Shown: positions 7,888 through 17,104, counted from the first letter of the stretch. The stretch: DNA of 42,510 bases from JAFDZW01 sp038229915 (GCA_038229915.1 JBBRNY010000011.1:1-42510), one strand, 5' to 3'. The notes: a model not told the origin generated them from the sequence alone. Program-made: numbers and translations.

Positions 7888-8196
7888 ATGACGATCGGAC
7901 TGAACCACTATCTTTTTATTAGCGCCGTGCTGTTTTCGCTCGGTGTCTATGCGATGCTCTCGCGCCGCAACGTGATCGCTGTCTTGATGGGCGTCGAGTT
8001 GATACTCAATGCCGCGAATATCAATTTTATTGCATTCAGCCGTTTTGGTGGCATTAACATTGGCGGACAACTCAGCTCGATCTTTGTGATCGTGATCGCT
8101 GCCGCCGAAGCCGCCGTTGCGTTGGCGATCGTACTAAACATTTTTAAGAACTTTAAGACGGTTAATCCAGCGGACGCTGATACGCTCCGCGATTGA
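7888..8196 (+). CDS. nuoK: NADH-quinone oxidoreductase subunit K
   Basis: A 102-residue antiporter-related membrane subunit with three helices. The hallmark GVELILNAANINFIAFS contains the conserved membrane glutamate in helix 2, and AAAEAAVALAIVLNIFK contains the second glutamate in helix 3; both lie on the proton route. Size and order match the family. It starts in a caactATG context without Shine-Dalgarno. nuoL follows after 25 bp. Confidence 0.98.
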   Translation: MTIGLNHYLFISAVLFSLGVYAMLSRRNVIAVLMGVELILNAANINFIAFSRFGGINIGGQLSSIFVIVIAAAEAAVALAIVLNIFKNFKTVNPADADTLRD

Positions 8197-8221
8197 TCGC
8201 ATCTAAAAGATAATAACGACT

Positions 8222-10453
8222 ATGCACCAACTGATCTCGTTAGCGATTGTTATTTTAGGGCTGCCGATGCTCTCGTTTTTGATCATTATTTTTAATCAAA
8301 AACGTTTCCAAAAAAATGCACATTGGGTCGGCTTGCCGATCTTGGGCACAGCGCTCGCGCTGGCGCTCTATATCTGTGTTACCAAACTCAGCTCGATCCC
8401 TGAGACACTCAACTTTACCTTTAATTGGATCAGCTTTGGCGATGTGCCCGGCATTGGGTTGCTCAATATCACAACGGGTGTGATGATCGATAACCTCACC
8501 GCAATAATGCTCGTGGTGGTGACACTCATTTCATTTTTGGTGCATTTGTTTTCGAGTGTGTATATGGCAGGCGATGTTCGTTATAGTCGCTACTTTGCCT
8601 ATTTGGGTATCTTCACGTTCTCGATGCTTGGTATCGTGATCGGAAATAATCTGTTCGCACTCTATATCTTCTGGGAGTTGGTAGGTTTTTCGAGCTATGC
8701 ACTCATTTCGCATTGGTACGAAAAACCGGGTCCGCAGAATGCTTCGAAAAAAGCATTCATTGTCAATCGTGTCGGTGACGTCGGTATGTGGACTGGTTTA
8801 ATGACGATCTACGCCACATTCCATACCTTCAACTTTAGCGAAATTTTTGCTGCTATTCACAAAGGCTTACCGCCGAGTTTTAGCTTGCTTGGTATGAGCC
8901 CAGAGGCGACACTCACTGCCGCAGGTGTGCTGATCTTTTGTGGTGCTGTTGGTAAGAGCGCACAATTTCCACTTCACGTTTGGTTGCCCGATGCAATGGA
9001 AGGACCGACACCTGTTTCGGCACTTATCCATGCCGCAACGATGGTCGCCGCTGGTGTGTATCTTACCTGCAGAATTTTCCCGATCCTGACCGGCGATGCA
9101 ATGCTGGTCGTTGCAATGATCGGCGGTTTCACCAGTTTCCTCGCAGCTTCGATAGCACTGACACAAAACGATCTGAAAAAAGTGCTGGCGTATTCGACTG
9201 TTTCACAGCTTGGATATATGATCATGGCGCTCGGCGTTGGTGCTTTTAGCGCAGGATTTTTCCATCTGGTGACACATGCAATGTTCAAAGCGTGTCTCTT
9301 CTTGGGTTCAGGTTCGGTTATTCACGCGATGCACCATTCATTGCATCATCTGCACGATCATCATACCGATCCGCAGGATATGCGCAATATGGGTGGCTTG
9401 CGTAAAAAAATGCCAATCACTGCCACAACCTTTATTATTGCCACACTGGCGATCAGTGGTATTCCACTAATGTCAGGCTTTATGTCGAAAGACGAAATTC
9501 TTGCCGGAACGACTGCCTACTCACAGCTACAAGGTGGCATCGCAAGCATCTTGCCATGGTTCGGTTTTGGTGTTGCAATGATGACAGCATTTTATATGTG
9601 GCGTCAAGTTTTTATGACATTCTTTGGCGAACCAAAGAAACCCGAAATTTATGCGCACATTCACGAGTCACCAAAAGCAATGGTCATTCCGCTAATGATC
9701 TTGGCAGGACTTTCTTTTTGGATCTGGTACGGTGCAAACCCTATCGACCCTGCAAACGGTTGGTTTATGAAAAAGTGGGCAGCCACACCGGCTTCGGTTA
9801 TTCCTCAAAACACCGCACCAAAATTTGCATCACATAGCGAAGCCACGGAGAACACCGTCGCACATACTGAGGCACATACTGAGGTCACAACAACGACCAC
9901 CGAGCATACGGCTGTAACAACTGAACACCAAGAGGCTATCGAACTCGCACCGCATCAGGAAGCGCTCGAACACAAAACGCATGAAGTTGCGCCGATGGGA
10001 ATGTTGATCTCAATACTCATGGCACTCACTGGAATTGCACTGGCGTGGTTTATGTATCTCAAAAATACAACGCTCGCCGATAAGCTCGCGAGAATGTTTA
10101 AGCCGCTCTATGTATTTAGCTTGAATAAATGGTACATCGATGAGTTCTATGAATTCGTGTTCGTTGGTTCGTTTATGCTGATCGCTCGCAGTTGCGCATG
10201 GTTCGATACGAACATTGTCGATGGAGCAGTCAACGGTGTCGGCAAAGCTACGATCGTGACGGCGAATATCTTTGGTTGGTTCGATAAATATATTGTTGAT
10301 GGCAGCGTCAATCTTGTTGCCGGAATTACCCAGATCATCGGCTTAGGCTTCCGTTCGTTCCAGACAGGAAAGATACAAACCTATCTTGCCTGGGCACTTG
10401 CCGGTATGATCATTGTCTTTGCCGCATTTGCCTGGGGTTGGAAATTATTGTAA
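8222..10453 (+). CDS. nuoL: NADH-quinone oxidoreductase subunit L
   Basis: A 743-residue distal proton-pump subunit of the Mrp-antiporter family. Conserved parts include FWELVGFSSYALISHWYEKP, the proton-antiporter core QFPLHVWLPDAMEGPTPVSALIHAATMVAAGVYL and AYSTVSQLGYMIMALG with the channel lysines and histidines. The C-terminal lateral helix and last membrane helix are present (FNLVAGITQIIG-like region, then the terminal WALAGMIIVFAAFAWGW helix). It is longer than usual because of an insertion at roughly residues 537-593 dominated by His, Thr and Glu. The protease gene begins one base after its stop. Confidence 0.97.
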   Translation: MHQLISLAIVILGLPMLSFLIIIFNQKRFQKNAHWVGLPILGTALALALYICVTKLSSIPETLNFTFNWISFGDVPGIGLLNITTGVMIDNLTAIMLVVVTLISFLVHLFSSVYMAGDVRYSRYFAYLGIFTFSMLGIVIGNNLFALYIFWELVGFSSYALISHWYEKPGPQNASKKAFIVNRVGDVGMWTGLMTIYATFHTFNFSEIFAAIHKGLPPSFSLLGMSPEATLTAAGVLIFCGAVGKSAQFPLHVWLPDAMEGPTPVSALIHAATMVAAGVYLTCRIFPILTGDAMLVVAMIGGFTSFLAASIALTQNDLKKVLAYSTVSQLGYMIMALGVGAFSAGFFHLVTHAMFKACLFLGSGSVIHAMHHSLHHLHDHHTDPQDMRNMGGLRKKMPITATTFIIATLAISGIPLMSGFMSKDEILAGTTAYSQLQGGIASILPWFGFGVAMMTAFYMWRQVFMTFFGEPKKPEIYAHIHESPKAMVIPLMILAGLSFWIWYGANPIDPANGWFMKKWAATPASVIPQNTAPKFASHSEATENTVAHTEAHTEVTTTTTEHTAVTTEHQEAIELAPHQEALEHKTHEVAPMGMLISILMALTGIALAWFMYLKNTTLADKLARMFKPLYVFSLNKWYIDEFYEFVFVGSFMLIARSCAWFDTNIVDGAVNGVGKATIVTANIFGWFDKYIVDGSVNLVAGITQIIGLGFRSFQTGKIQTYLAWALAGMIIVFAAFAWGWKLL

Positions 10454-10454
10454 T

Positions 10455-12503
10455 ATGAAAAAATTACTCATCATCATTGCGTTGTTCATTGCCGTTTCGG
10501 CAATGCCCACACTCGCACAACAAATACAAAGTGCTTCCCCCGGCACCCGTATTACTAAACGTGTGCCTGGCGTGATCTATGTAAAGTTTAAAGCGAAAAG
10601 CGGCATCGATGTGTCAACACTGACCACTTCTGCTACGGGTAATCAAGCGGTCGATGCCGCATTCGCTTTATTACAAGTGAGTGCTATCGAGCCCTTCGAC
10701 CCTATGGCACATACTATGCCGATCGCTCGTCGTTTTGGGATGGACCGCATTGCTATTATCTATTATAATAATACCGAGATCGCACCCGACGCCGCCGCAA
10801 CAATATTCAAAGCGATGCCAGAAGTCGAGTCGCTCAGCCCGCAATTTTTGTTTAAGCCGTGTTACCAGACTAACGATTCGCTCTTTGCACAGCAATGGGC
10901 ACTCTCGATAATGAACGTCCCGCAAGCATGGGATTTTAGCAAAGGTGATACATCGATCGTGATCGCAATTTGTGATATCGCGATAAATTATCTGCACGAA
11001 GATCTTCAAAAAAATCTTTCGCTCAATCCGGGCGAGATGGGTCTCGATGCAAACGGCAAAGACAAACGTACAAACGGTATCGACGATGACCACGATGGAT
11101 ATAAAGATAATTGGCACGGGTGGGATTTTGGCGGACTCGGTACAGTAGCAAAACCAAAACCTGACAATGATCCGGTACCCGGTCCGGGGCAAAGCCACGG
11201 CACATTCGTCGCAGGCTGTGCGGCGGCTTCGACCGATAATATTCGCGGCATAGCAGGTGCCGGATATAATTGCCGATATTTACCACTGAAGGTTTCAACC
11301 GACTCTTCCGGTGAAATTCCGTTTGGTTATAGTGGCATCCATTATGCCGCAACTCATGGCGCAAGGATCATTAATTGCTCTTGGGGTGGATATGATGTTC
11401 CTGATTCGACCTACATCAGATTTTTTCAGTCATTTATTGATGAAGCGACTGCCTACAATGCATTGGTCGTTGTTGCCGCAGGCAACGACGGACTGATCAT
11501 TGATGACCACGAGTTTTACCCGGCAAACTTGAAATCGGTGCTTACCGTCGGGGCAACCGATATTAATGATGCCGCGGCGAGTTTCTCTAATTTTGGAAAA
11601 CGTGTTGACGTCTTTGCTCCCGGTGCGAATGTGATCTCGATAGATTTCCCCGGCACCAATGGTTATACCTATTCTGGTGGCACGTCGTTCTCATGTCCTT
11701 ATACCGCAGGTGTGGTGGGGCTTTTGGCGGCAAAACATCCTGAGTGGAGACCATCATTTTTCAAACGTCAGATCATCGAGACTTGCGACCCTTTGAAATC
11801 ACCGACCGATAGAACAAAATATTGGGGACGCGTTTCGGCATTTAAGGCTATTTCACAACCGGCTTCGTTTCCTGGTTTGGTCATTACCGGCTACACTATT
11901 GATGGCGTGAGCAACGATTCATTGAAATATATTAACAAGCAATACACACTTGGTGTCGTGTTCAAGAATGTCGTTGGTTTTGGAAGTACCCTCACCGCAA
12001 AGCTGATCAAGATCGATGGCTATACGGTGCAACAACCGAGTTCATCCCTCGGCTCGATGAACGCCGAGCAATCGAACACCGGCTCGTTCAAGTTTACTCG
12101 TGATAGTACCGATGACGGGTCGATGTTGCCGATGACGTTTTATCTTACTGATGGTAAAACGTATAAAGATACGGTCGAACTGATCGTCCCGATCAAAAGC
12201 GATGAAGTTTATTTTGATGCAGGCATTCGTAATGCTAATGCAATATCAAATACACTTCGTACCGCACCAAACCCCGCATCGAACAATGCGACGGCATACT
12301 TTACGCTCAGTGAAGCGGGTACAATAAAATTTTCTATCAGTGATATGCTCGGTCGCACCGTTCGTTCGTTTGATGCAGGAACGTATGAGCCGGGCGAAAA
12401 TCGTTTTGAGTTACCGATAAATGAGCTTTCTGCCGGCGTGTATGTCGTCAAACTCGAAAGCAACAACGGCGAGCAGATCGTCACAAGAATGATCTTACAA
12501 TAA
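10455..12503 (+). CDS. Secreted subtilisin-like serine protease with type IX sorting domain
   Basis: About 682 residues. The ATG at 10455 opens a clear signal peptide (MKKLLIIIALFIAV, cleavage near PTLAQ). A propeptide-like region is followed by a peptidase S8 domain with the complete triad: Asp174 in IAICDIAIN, His248 in GQSHGTFVAG and Ser411 in GGTSFSCP; Asn344 in AAGNDG is the oxyanion residue. A D-rich loop near 208-224 may bind calcium. The last 80 residues are a type A Por sorting domain (PNPASNNATAYFTL, ISDMLGRTV, LSAGVYVVKL, MILQ end), so the enzyme should cross the outer membrane by type IX secretion. It sits on the same strand between nuoL (1-bp gap) and nuoM (42-bp gap). It has no obvious role in respiration, so it is an insertion into the operon. 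Confidence 0.93.
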   Translation: MKKLLIIIALFIAVSAMPTLAQQIQSASPGTRITKRVPGVIYVKFKAKSGIDVSTLTTSATGNQAVDAAFALLQVSAIEPFDPMAHTMPIARRFGMDRIAIIYYNNTEIAPDAAATIFKAMPEVESLSPQFLFKPCYQTNDSLFAQQWALSIMNVPQAWDFSKGDTSIVIAICDIAINYLHEDLQKNLSLNPGEMGLDANGKDKRTNGIDDDHDGYKDNWHGWDFGGLGTVAKPKPDNDPVPGPGQSHGTFVAGCAAASTDNIRGIAGAGYNCRYLPLKVSTDSSGEIPFGYSGIHYAATHGARIINCSWGGYDVPDSTYIRFFQSFIDEATAYNALVVVAAGNDGLIIDDHEFYPANLKSVLTVGATDINDAAASFSNFGKRVDVFAPGANVISIDFPGTNGYTYSGGTSFSCPYTAGVVGLLAAKHPEWRPSFFKRQIIETCDPLKSPTDRTKYWGRVSAFKAISQPASFPGLVITGYTIDGVSNDSLKYINKQYTLGVVFKNVVGFGSTLTAKLIKIDGYTVQQPSSSLGSMNAEQSNTGSFKFTRDSTDDGSMLPMTFYLTDGKTYKDTVELIVPIKSDEVYFDAGIRNANAISNTLRTAPNPASNNATAYFTLSEAGTIKFSISDMLGRTVRSFDAGTYEPGENRFELPINELSAGVYVVKLESNNGEQIVTRMILQ

Positions 12504-12545
12504 TCACGAACAACAATTTTAAAACAGCAAGTATAGACAACAACT

Positions 12546-14147
12546 ATGCCATTTAATATACCGATTCTCTCGATACTCACATTCCTGCCGGTACTGGGAA
12601 TGATCATCACGGCATTCCTGCCGAAAGACAATATCAAAGTCATTCGGGGTGTGACCGTTGGCGTAACGGCGTTGCAGATCATCTTTGCGATAATCGTATG
12701 GATGAATTTCAACACGGCGTTGCCCGGCATCAATGATATGAAAACCTATCAGTTCGTCGAGCGTTTCTCATGGATACGCATTTCGGGCTTGCCGATCTTC
12801 GGCAATATCGCGATCGACTACACGATGGGTATCGACGGAATCTCGGTAACGATGATTATTCTGACGGCGCTCATTTCGTTTATCGGAGCGATCGCCAGCT
12901 TCTCGGTCACCAAGCAGATCAAAGGATACTTTATGATGTATCTTTTGCTCGTGACGGGAATGATGGGCGTCTTTTGCGCACTTGATTTCTTCTTGTTCTA
13001 CGTCTTCTGGGAATTGATGCTCTTGCCGATGTATTTCTTGATCGGTATTTGGGGCGGACCGCGCAGAGAATATGCGGCGATCAAATTCTTTATCTATACA
13101 TTATTTGGTTCGATCTTTTTGCTGTTGGCAATGATCGGCTTGAATATGACGACCGTCGTGCAAGTTGGCGGTATCCAATGGCATACCTTCAATTTGATCG
13201 ACATGATGAACCCGATCAATCATTTGCCCGGTGCGATCTTTACCGGTACACTCACCACGTGGCGGTATGTCGGTTACCTGGCGCTCTTCCTCGGCTTTGC
13301 GATCAAAATTCCGATGTTCCCATTTCATACCTGGCTGCCGGATGCCCACGTCGAGGCGCCCACGGCTATCTCGGTTATCCTTGCCGGCGTACTTTTGAAA
13401 ATGGGTACCTATGGTATTCTCAGAATTTGTTTCGGTGTCTTTCCTGATATTGCCGCCGCGACGAGTAAGTATCTCGTGATCTTTGGTGTGATCAATATTG
13501 TCTATGGTGCATTCTGCGCAATGGCACAAAAGGATCTGAAAAAACTGATCGCCTATAGTTCGGTTTCTCACATGGGATATGTGCTGCTTGGTATGGCGGC
13601 GCTGAACTCGCAAGGTATGGTCGGCGCAATGTTCCAGATGTTCAATCACGGTACGATCTCGGCAATGCTTTTCTTGAGCGTTGGTGTATTGTATGATCGT
13701 GCGCATACTCGCGGACTCAATGAGTTTGGCGGACTCGCCAACAAGATGCCGAGATATTTCGCATTCGTGGTGATCTGTTATTTTGCATCGCTCGGGTTGC
13801 CCGGCTTCGCTGGATTTATTTCCGAAGCATTCGTCTTTCTCGGCGCATTCCAAGTATTCCAATTCTGGACGATCCTCGCAACGCTTGGTATTATCCTTAC
13901 AGCGGCATATATGCTCTGGGCATTACAGCGTATGTTCCTCGGCACATTGCCTGAGCGTTGGGAAGGCCTGACCGATATGAACGGACGTGAGATGGTCACG
14001 CTTCTGCCACTCGCAGTCATTGTGATCTTCTTCGGTATTTATCCATCGCCGATCTTAGATTTGATGACCACCAGCGTAAATCATCTTGCGGCATACATAC
14101 AAAGTGCCACTCCGCAAGTAATGCAAGCGGCTTCGATCTTAAAGTAG
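12546..14147 (+). CDS. nuoM: NADH-quinone oxidoreductase subunit M
   Basis: A 533-residue Mrp-antiporter-like membrane subunit. Visible signatures are FYVFWELMLLPMYFLIGIWGG with the conserved helix-5 glutamate, KIPMFPFHTWLPDAHVEAPTAISVILAGVLLKMGTYGI and AYSSVSHMGYVLLG, together with the C-terminal family pattern ending near WALQRMFLGTLPERW. Length and order are normal. It is separated from nuoL only by the protease gene. The start is in a caactATG context. A 29-bp near-perfect palindrome follows the stop. Confidence 0.98.
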   Translation: MPFNIPILSILTFLPVLGMIITAFLPKDNIKVIRGVTVGVTALQIIFAIIVWMNFNTALPGINDMKTYQFVERFSWIRISGLPIFGNIAIDYTMGIDGISVTMIILTALISFIGAIASFSVTKQIKGYFMMYLLLVTGMMGVFCALDFFLFYVFWELMLLPMYFLIGIWGGPRREYAAIKFFIYTLFGSIFLLLAMIGLNMTTVVQVGGIQWHTFNLIDMMNPINHLPGAIFTGTLTTWRYVGYLALFLGFAIKIPMFPFHTWLPDAHVEAPTAISVILAGVLLKMGTYGILRICFGVFPDIAAATSKYLVIFGVINIVYGAFCAMAQKDLKKLIAYSSVSHMGYVLLGMAALNSQGMVGAMFQMFNHGTISAMLFLSVGVLYDRAHTRGLNEFGGLANKMPRYFAFVVICYFASLGLPGFAGFISEAFVFLGAFQVFQFWTILATLGIILTAAYMLWALQRMFLGTLPERWEGLTDMNGREMVTLLPLAVIVIFFGIYPSPILDLMTTSVNHLAAYIQSATPQVMQAASILK

Positions 14148-14155
14148 TAACCACT

Positions 14156-14184
14156 GATGCTCTTGTAATTTTTACAAGAGCATC
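14156..14184 (+). other. Perfect 13-bp-stem hairpin between nuoM and nuoN
   Basis: GATGCTCTTGTAA pairs perfectly with TTACAAGAGCATC around a three-base loop. An A/T-mixed stretch follows, not a T-run, so it is not a standard terminator. It may be an RNA stability or processing element that sets the nuoN level, or a protein-binding palindrome. Confidence 0.6.
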
Positions 14185-14213
14185 AAATATTAATATTATT
14201 CGCGTTACGAACT

Positions 14214-15920
14214 ATGTCTTTTTTCTTACTCGATAGCGGAATCGCCACTGCCGAATTGACAAAATTTGTCAACTTCAGTATGGGGAAGTTCATACCGGAA
14301 TTGATCCTCACCGCAGGATTTATATTTGCGATCATTCTTGATCTGCTCATCAAGCAAAAAAATGCAAAAAAGCTCGTAGGCTATTTTGCATTCATTGTAC
14401 TTGCGGCGGCTTTCGCAATGTCATGGGATCAGCTGGCAGTTTTTCATGGTGAGATAAAGGATATTCCGAAATGGGCGGGTGGAAAAATGATCTTCCCATA
14501 CTCGCAAACACTTCCGGCGCCACAGCTCATCAGTCCGAGTGAAGGTTTCTTCGCGCCGTTCTCGATGGTGGTGGTCGATAATCTTTCGGTGATCTTCAAA
14601 ATGATCATCTCGCTTGCCGGAATGTTTGTCGTCGGGATGTCACTGCTTTCTCGTGAAGTCGAAGAGCGCGGACGTCGCAACGGCGAGTTCTTCTCGCTCT
14701 TGCTTGCGATGACGCTCGGTATGTTTTTGATGCCAGCCTCGATGGATCTCTTAATGATGTACATCTCGCTCGAACTTGTTTCGATCACCAGTTACATTAT
14801 GGCAGGCTTTATGAAAGACAGTCCGCGAAGTACCGAAGCGTCGATGAAGTACGTCTTGTTTGGTGCATTCAGTTCTGGTCTGATGATCTACGGATTTTCT
14901 ATTCTCTACGGACTGACCGGTTCTACGAATATCATGGCGATCAAAGCCGTACTCGAAACACAATTTCTTGCCGGTAGTGTCAATACGGTTGCACTCTGGA
15001 TAGCAGTGATCCTTTCGCTCGTTGGTATGGGCTACAAGATCAGTGCCGCGCCGTTCCACTTCTGGACACCTGATGTGTATGAAGGTGCGCCGATACCGGT
15101 CACAGCATTGCTTTCGGTTGCTTCGAAAGCCGGTGGTTTTGGTTTACTAATGCGCTTTCTATTTTTTGCTATTCCTGCCAATGCCGAGACCATGCAGCCA
15201 TATCTCAACTGGCCTATCGTACTGGCGGTGATGTCGGCACTGACAATGACACTCGGAAATTTTGCGGCGCTCAGGCAATCGAACGTCAAACGTATGCTGG
15301 CATATTCAACGATCGCTCATGCGGGATATATGATGGTGGCGCTCGTGAGTGTCGGCGCATTCGTCCGACTGATCGGGCAAGACCCGGGAAGCCCAAGCAA
15401 CGCCGGCATTGTTGCAATACTTATTTATTTGATCTCGTATCTCTTTACCAATCTCGGAGCGTTCTATGTCATAATGCTGATCGCGAACAAGATCAACTCC
15501 GAAGAGCTTGAAGATTACAAAGGCTTTGCCAAACGCTCACCGTTACTTGCGGTGTCACTTTCGTTGTTTCTTGTTTCGCTTACCGGTATCCCGCTTACGG
15601 TTGGTTTTATCGGAAAGTTTTATGTCTTTATCTCGATCCTCAAACAGCCACAATATTTGTGGTTGGTCGTGGTGATGGCACTCAACTCGGTCGTGTCGTT
15701 ATATTATTATGTTCGTGTGATGCAGTCAATGTTCATCAAACAAGCTGATGCAAACACCGCACCATTGCTCGGCGCAATGGAAGTACAAGCCGATGGTACA
15801 CTGCGCTACTCGATGATGTCGAAAATATTTATCTTTGTGTTTCTCATACCAACGATCCTGTTCGGTATCTACTTCACACCGCTTGTTGATTTTGCGGGCA
15901 ACGCTATTCGCTTCTTTTAA
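14214..15920 (+). CDS. nuoN: NADH-quinone oxidoreductase subunit N
   Basis: A 568-residue third Mrp-antiporter-like membrane subunit. Conserved stretches include MMYISLELVSITSYIMAGF with the channel glutamate, SAAPFHFWTPDVYEGAPIPVTALLSVASKAGGF, RMLAYSTIAHAGYMMV and SLTGIPLTVGFIGKFYVF. There is a modest loop near residues 85-105 (about TLPAPQLISPSEGFF) and an extra loop around residue 385 (GQDPGSPSNAG). It is the last complex I gene; the rhodanese gene follows after 7 bp. Confidence 0.97.
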   Translation: MSFFLLDSGIATAELTKFVNFSMGKFIPELILTAGFIFAIILDLLIKQKNAKKLVGYFAFIVLAAAFAMSWDQLAVFHGEIKDIPKWAGGKMIFPYSQTLPAPQLISPSEGFFAPFSMVVVDNLSVIFKMIISLAGMFVVGMSLLSREVEERGRRNGEFFSLLLAMTLGMFLMPASMDLLMMYISLELVSITSYIMAGFMKDSPRSTEASMKYVLFGAFSSGLMIYGFSILYGLTGSTNIMAIKAVLETQFLAGSVNTVALWIAVILSLVGMGYKISAAPFHFWTPDVYEGAPIPVTALLSVASKAGGFGLLMRFLFFAIPANAETMQPYLNWPIVLAVMSALTMTLGNFAALRQSNVKRMLAYSTIAHAGYMMVALVSVGAFVRLIGQDPGSPSNAGIVAILIYLISYLFTNLGAFYVIMLIANKINSEELEDYKGFAKRSPLLAVSLSLFLVSLTGIPLTVGFIGKFYVFISILKQPQYLWLVVVMALNSVVSLYYYVRVMQSMFIKQADANTAPLLGAMEVQADGTLRYSMMSKIFIFVFLIPTILFGIYFTPLVDFAGNAIRFF

Positions 15921-15927
15921 TTGATCT

Positions 15928-16248
15928 ATGATCCCGTTCGAAATTACTGTTGAAGAATTAAAGAAATTACAAGACGATACGAGCGAGTATCAGCTCATTG
16001 ACGTTCGCGAACCAAATGAATTTGCGGCAGCAAACATCGGCGGCACACTGATCCCGATGCGAACACTACCGCAACATCTCAATGATCTTCGCGACGATGT
16101 GCCACTGGTTATTCTGTGTCACATTGGTGGTCGTAGCACAATGGCTGCGGAATTCCTCAGAAGGAATGGTTTCGAAAATGCACAAAGCCTCGCCGGTGGC
16201 ATCGAAGCCTGGAGCACACGAATCGACCCGAGTATTCCAAAGTATTGA
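15928..16248 (+). CDS. Single-domain rhodanese-like sulfurtransferase
   Basis: A 106-residue single rhodanese domain. QLIDVREPNEF is the usual first signature, and the active-site loop is CHIGGRS with Cys64 as persulfide carrier, followed by FLRRNGFENAQSLAGGIEAW. It is cytosolic, with no signal peptide. It may donate sulfane sulfur or act as a protein-binding module. It lies 7 bp after nuoN and before the terminator at 16253, so it is the last gene of the nuo transcript; a link to cluster supply for complex I would be a guess. Confidence 0.93.
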   Translation: MIPFEITVEELKKLQDDTSEYQLIDVREPNEFAAANIGGTLIPMRTLPQHLNDLRDDVPLVILCHIGGRSTMAAEFLRRNGFENAQSLAGGIEAWSTRIDPSIPKY

Positions 16249-16252
16249 CCAA

Positions 16253-16280
16253 AAAAAAGCCGACTTCAGTCGGCTTTTTT
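16253..16280. terminator. Bidirectional intrinsic terminator
   Basis: AAAAAAGCCGAC and GTCGGCTTTTTT pair around a TTCA loop. T-runs on both strands let it end the nuo-rhodanese message on the plus strand and the hydrolase message on the minus strand. The hydrolase stop codon lies in the loop. Confidence 0.9.
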
Positions 16281-17039
16281 ATGTGCCTCACTCCAAAATA
16301 TTCGTCCTGACGATGTGAACGAAGTCAGATCTAACTTCGATATTGCATGCGGAGAGTTCGGATGCACTGCAACAAACGTCTTTTCTTTTGGGAGTGATGA
16401 ATAGAGCTTGTTCACTTCTTCCGCCGACACTAATTCATCGCGGTCGCCGACAGAAAGCAACAACGGACATTGTAGATCCAAAAGTCTTTCACTCGTGAGA
16501 TGTTCTGTTGCAAAATGTTGAATGATCGTCCGTGAAAGTAAAAGAGTCCGTTCAAATCCATTTGTTTGATGCACGGAGCTTAAAGCAGAATATGCTTTCT
16601 CGGAGCGCGTTCGGAATTTCTCGCCGTCAAGACCACTCACTGCTTCTGCGATGCTCTCCGGAGTCCAATAAAATTTCATCGCATGAGCAATAACACTCTG
16701 CACAAGTGTTGGTCGCAATAGGGCAAGCTCAAGCGCAACATACCCGCCCATACTATATCCGATAACATCACACGAAACAATAGCAAGATGATCGAGCAAA
16801 GCCAATGTCATCTTCGCAAGTTCGGAAGTAGAAAGTTGTTGGAGTGTCGTCGTACTTTCTCCGTGAGAAGGGAAGTCGAATACAATAACAGCGCGATCTT
16901 CATAAAACGGAATCAACTTTGCGAATTCTTTCCGAGAACCAAGTGCACTATGCAACATCACCAACGGCGTACGAGTATGAAGCCACTGCTCATGAAGAAT
17001 GTCGTAGGAGATAGAGAATGTGTCGGTGGTGAATGTCAT
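16266..17039 (-). CDS. Alpha/beta-hydrolase fold enzyme
   Basis: A 257-residue protein. It shows the fold's nucleophile elbow GYSMGG (Ser about residue 95), an earlier HSALGS oxyanion-side motif near residue 30, a DFPSHGES turn, VGDRDELV with the candidate acid near residue 200 and HPNSPHAI with the candidate His near 233. It resembles small esterases and MenH/BioH/YbfF-type enzymes; the substrate cannot be told from sequence. It is cytosolic. The start is the ATG at 17039 in a caactATG context. The final codons and the TGA lie inside the terminator hairpin that it shares with the convergent rhodanese gene. Confidence 0.88.
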   Translation of the reverse strand: MTFTTDTFSISYDILHEQWLHTRTPLVMLHSALGSRKEFAKLIPFYEDRAVIVFDFPSHGESTTTLQQLSTSELAKMTLALLDHLAIVSCDVIGYSMGGYVALELALLRPTLVQSVIAHAMKFYWTPESIAEAVSGLDGEKFRTRSEKAYSALSSVHQTNGFERTLLLSRTIIQHFATEHLTSERLLDLQCPLLLSVGDRDELVSAEEVNKLYSSLPKEKTFVAVHPNSPHAISKLDLTSFTSSGRIFWSEAHKKAD

Positions 17040-17061
17040 AGTTGATGCGGCAAAAAAATAT

Positions 17062-17092
17062 AAAAAAAAGAGCCGACAATTATCGGCTCTTT
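17062..17092 (-). terminator. Intrinsic terminator of hpd
   Basis: AAAGAGCCGA pairs with TCGGCTCTTT around a six-base loop. On the minus strand the stem is followed by eight T residues, 13 bp after the hpd stop. It lies upstream of the next minus-strand gene. Confidence 0.85.
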
Positions 17093-17104
17093 GTCACTAC
17101 TGAT

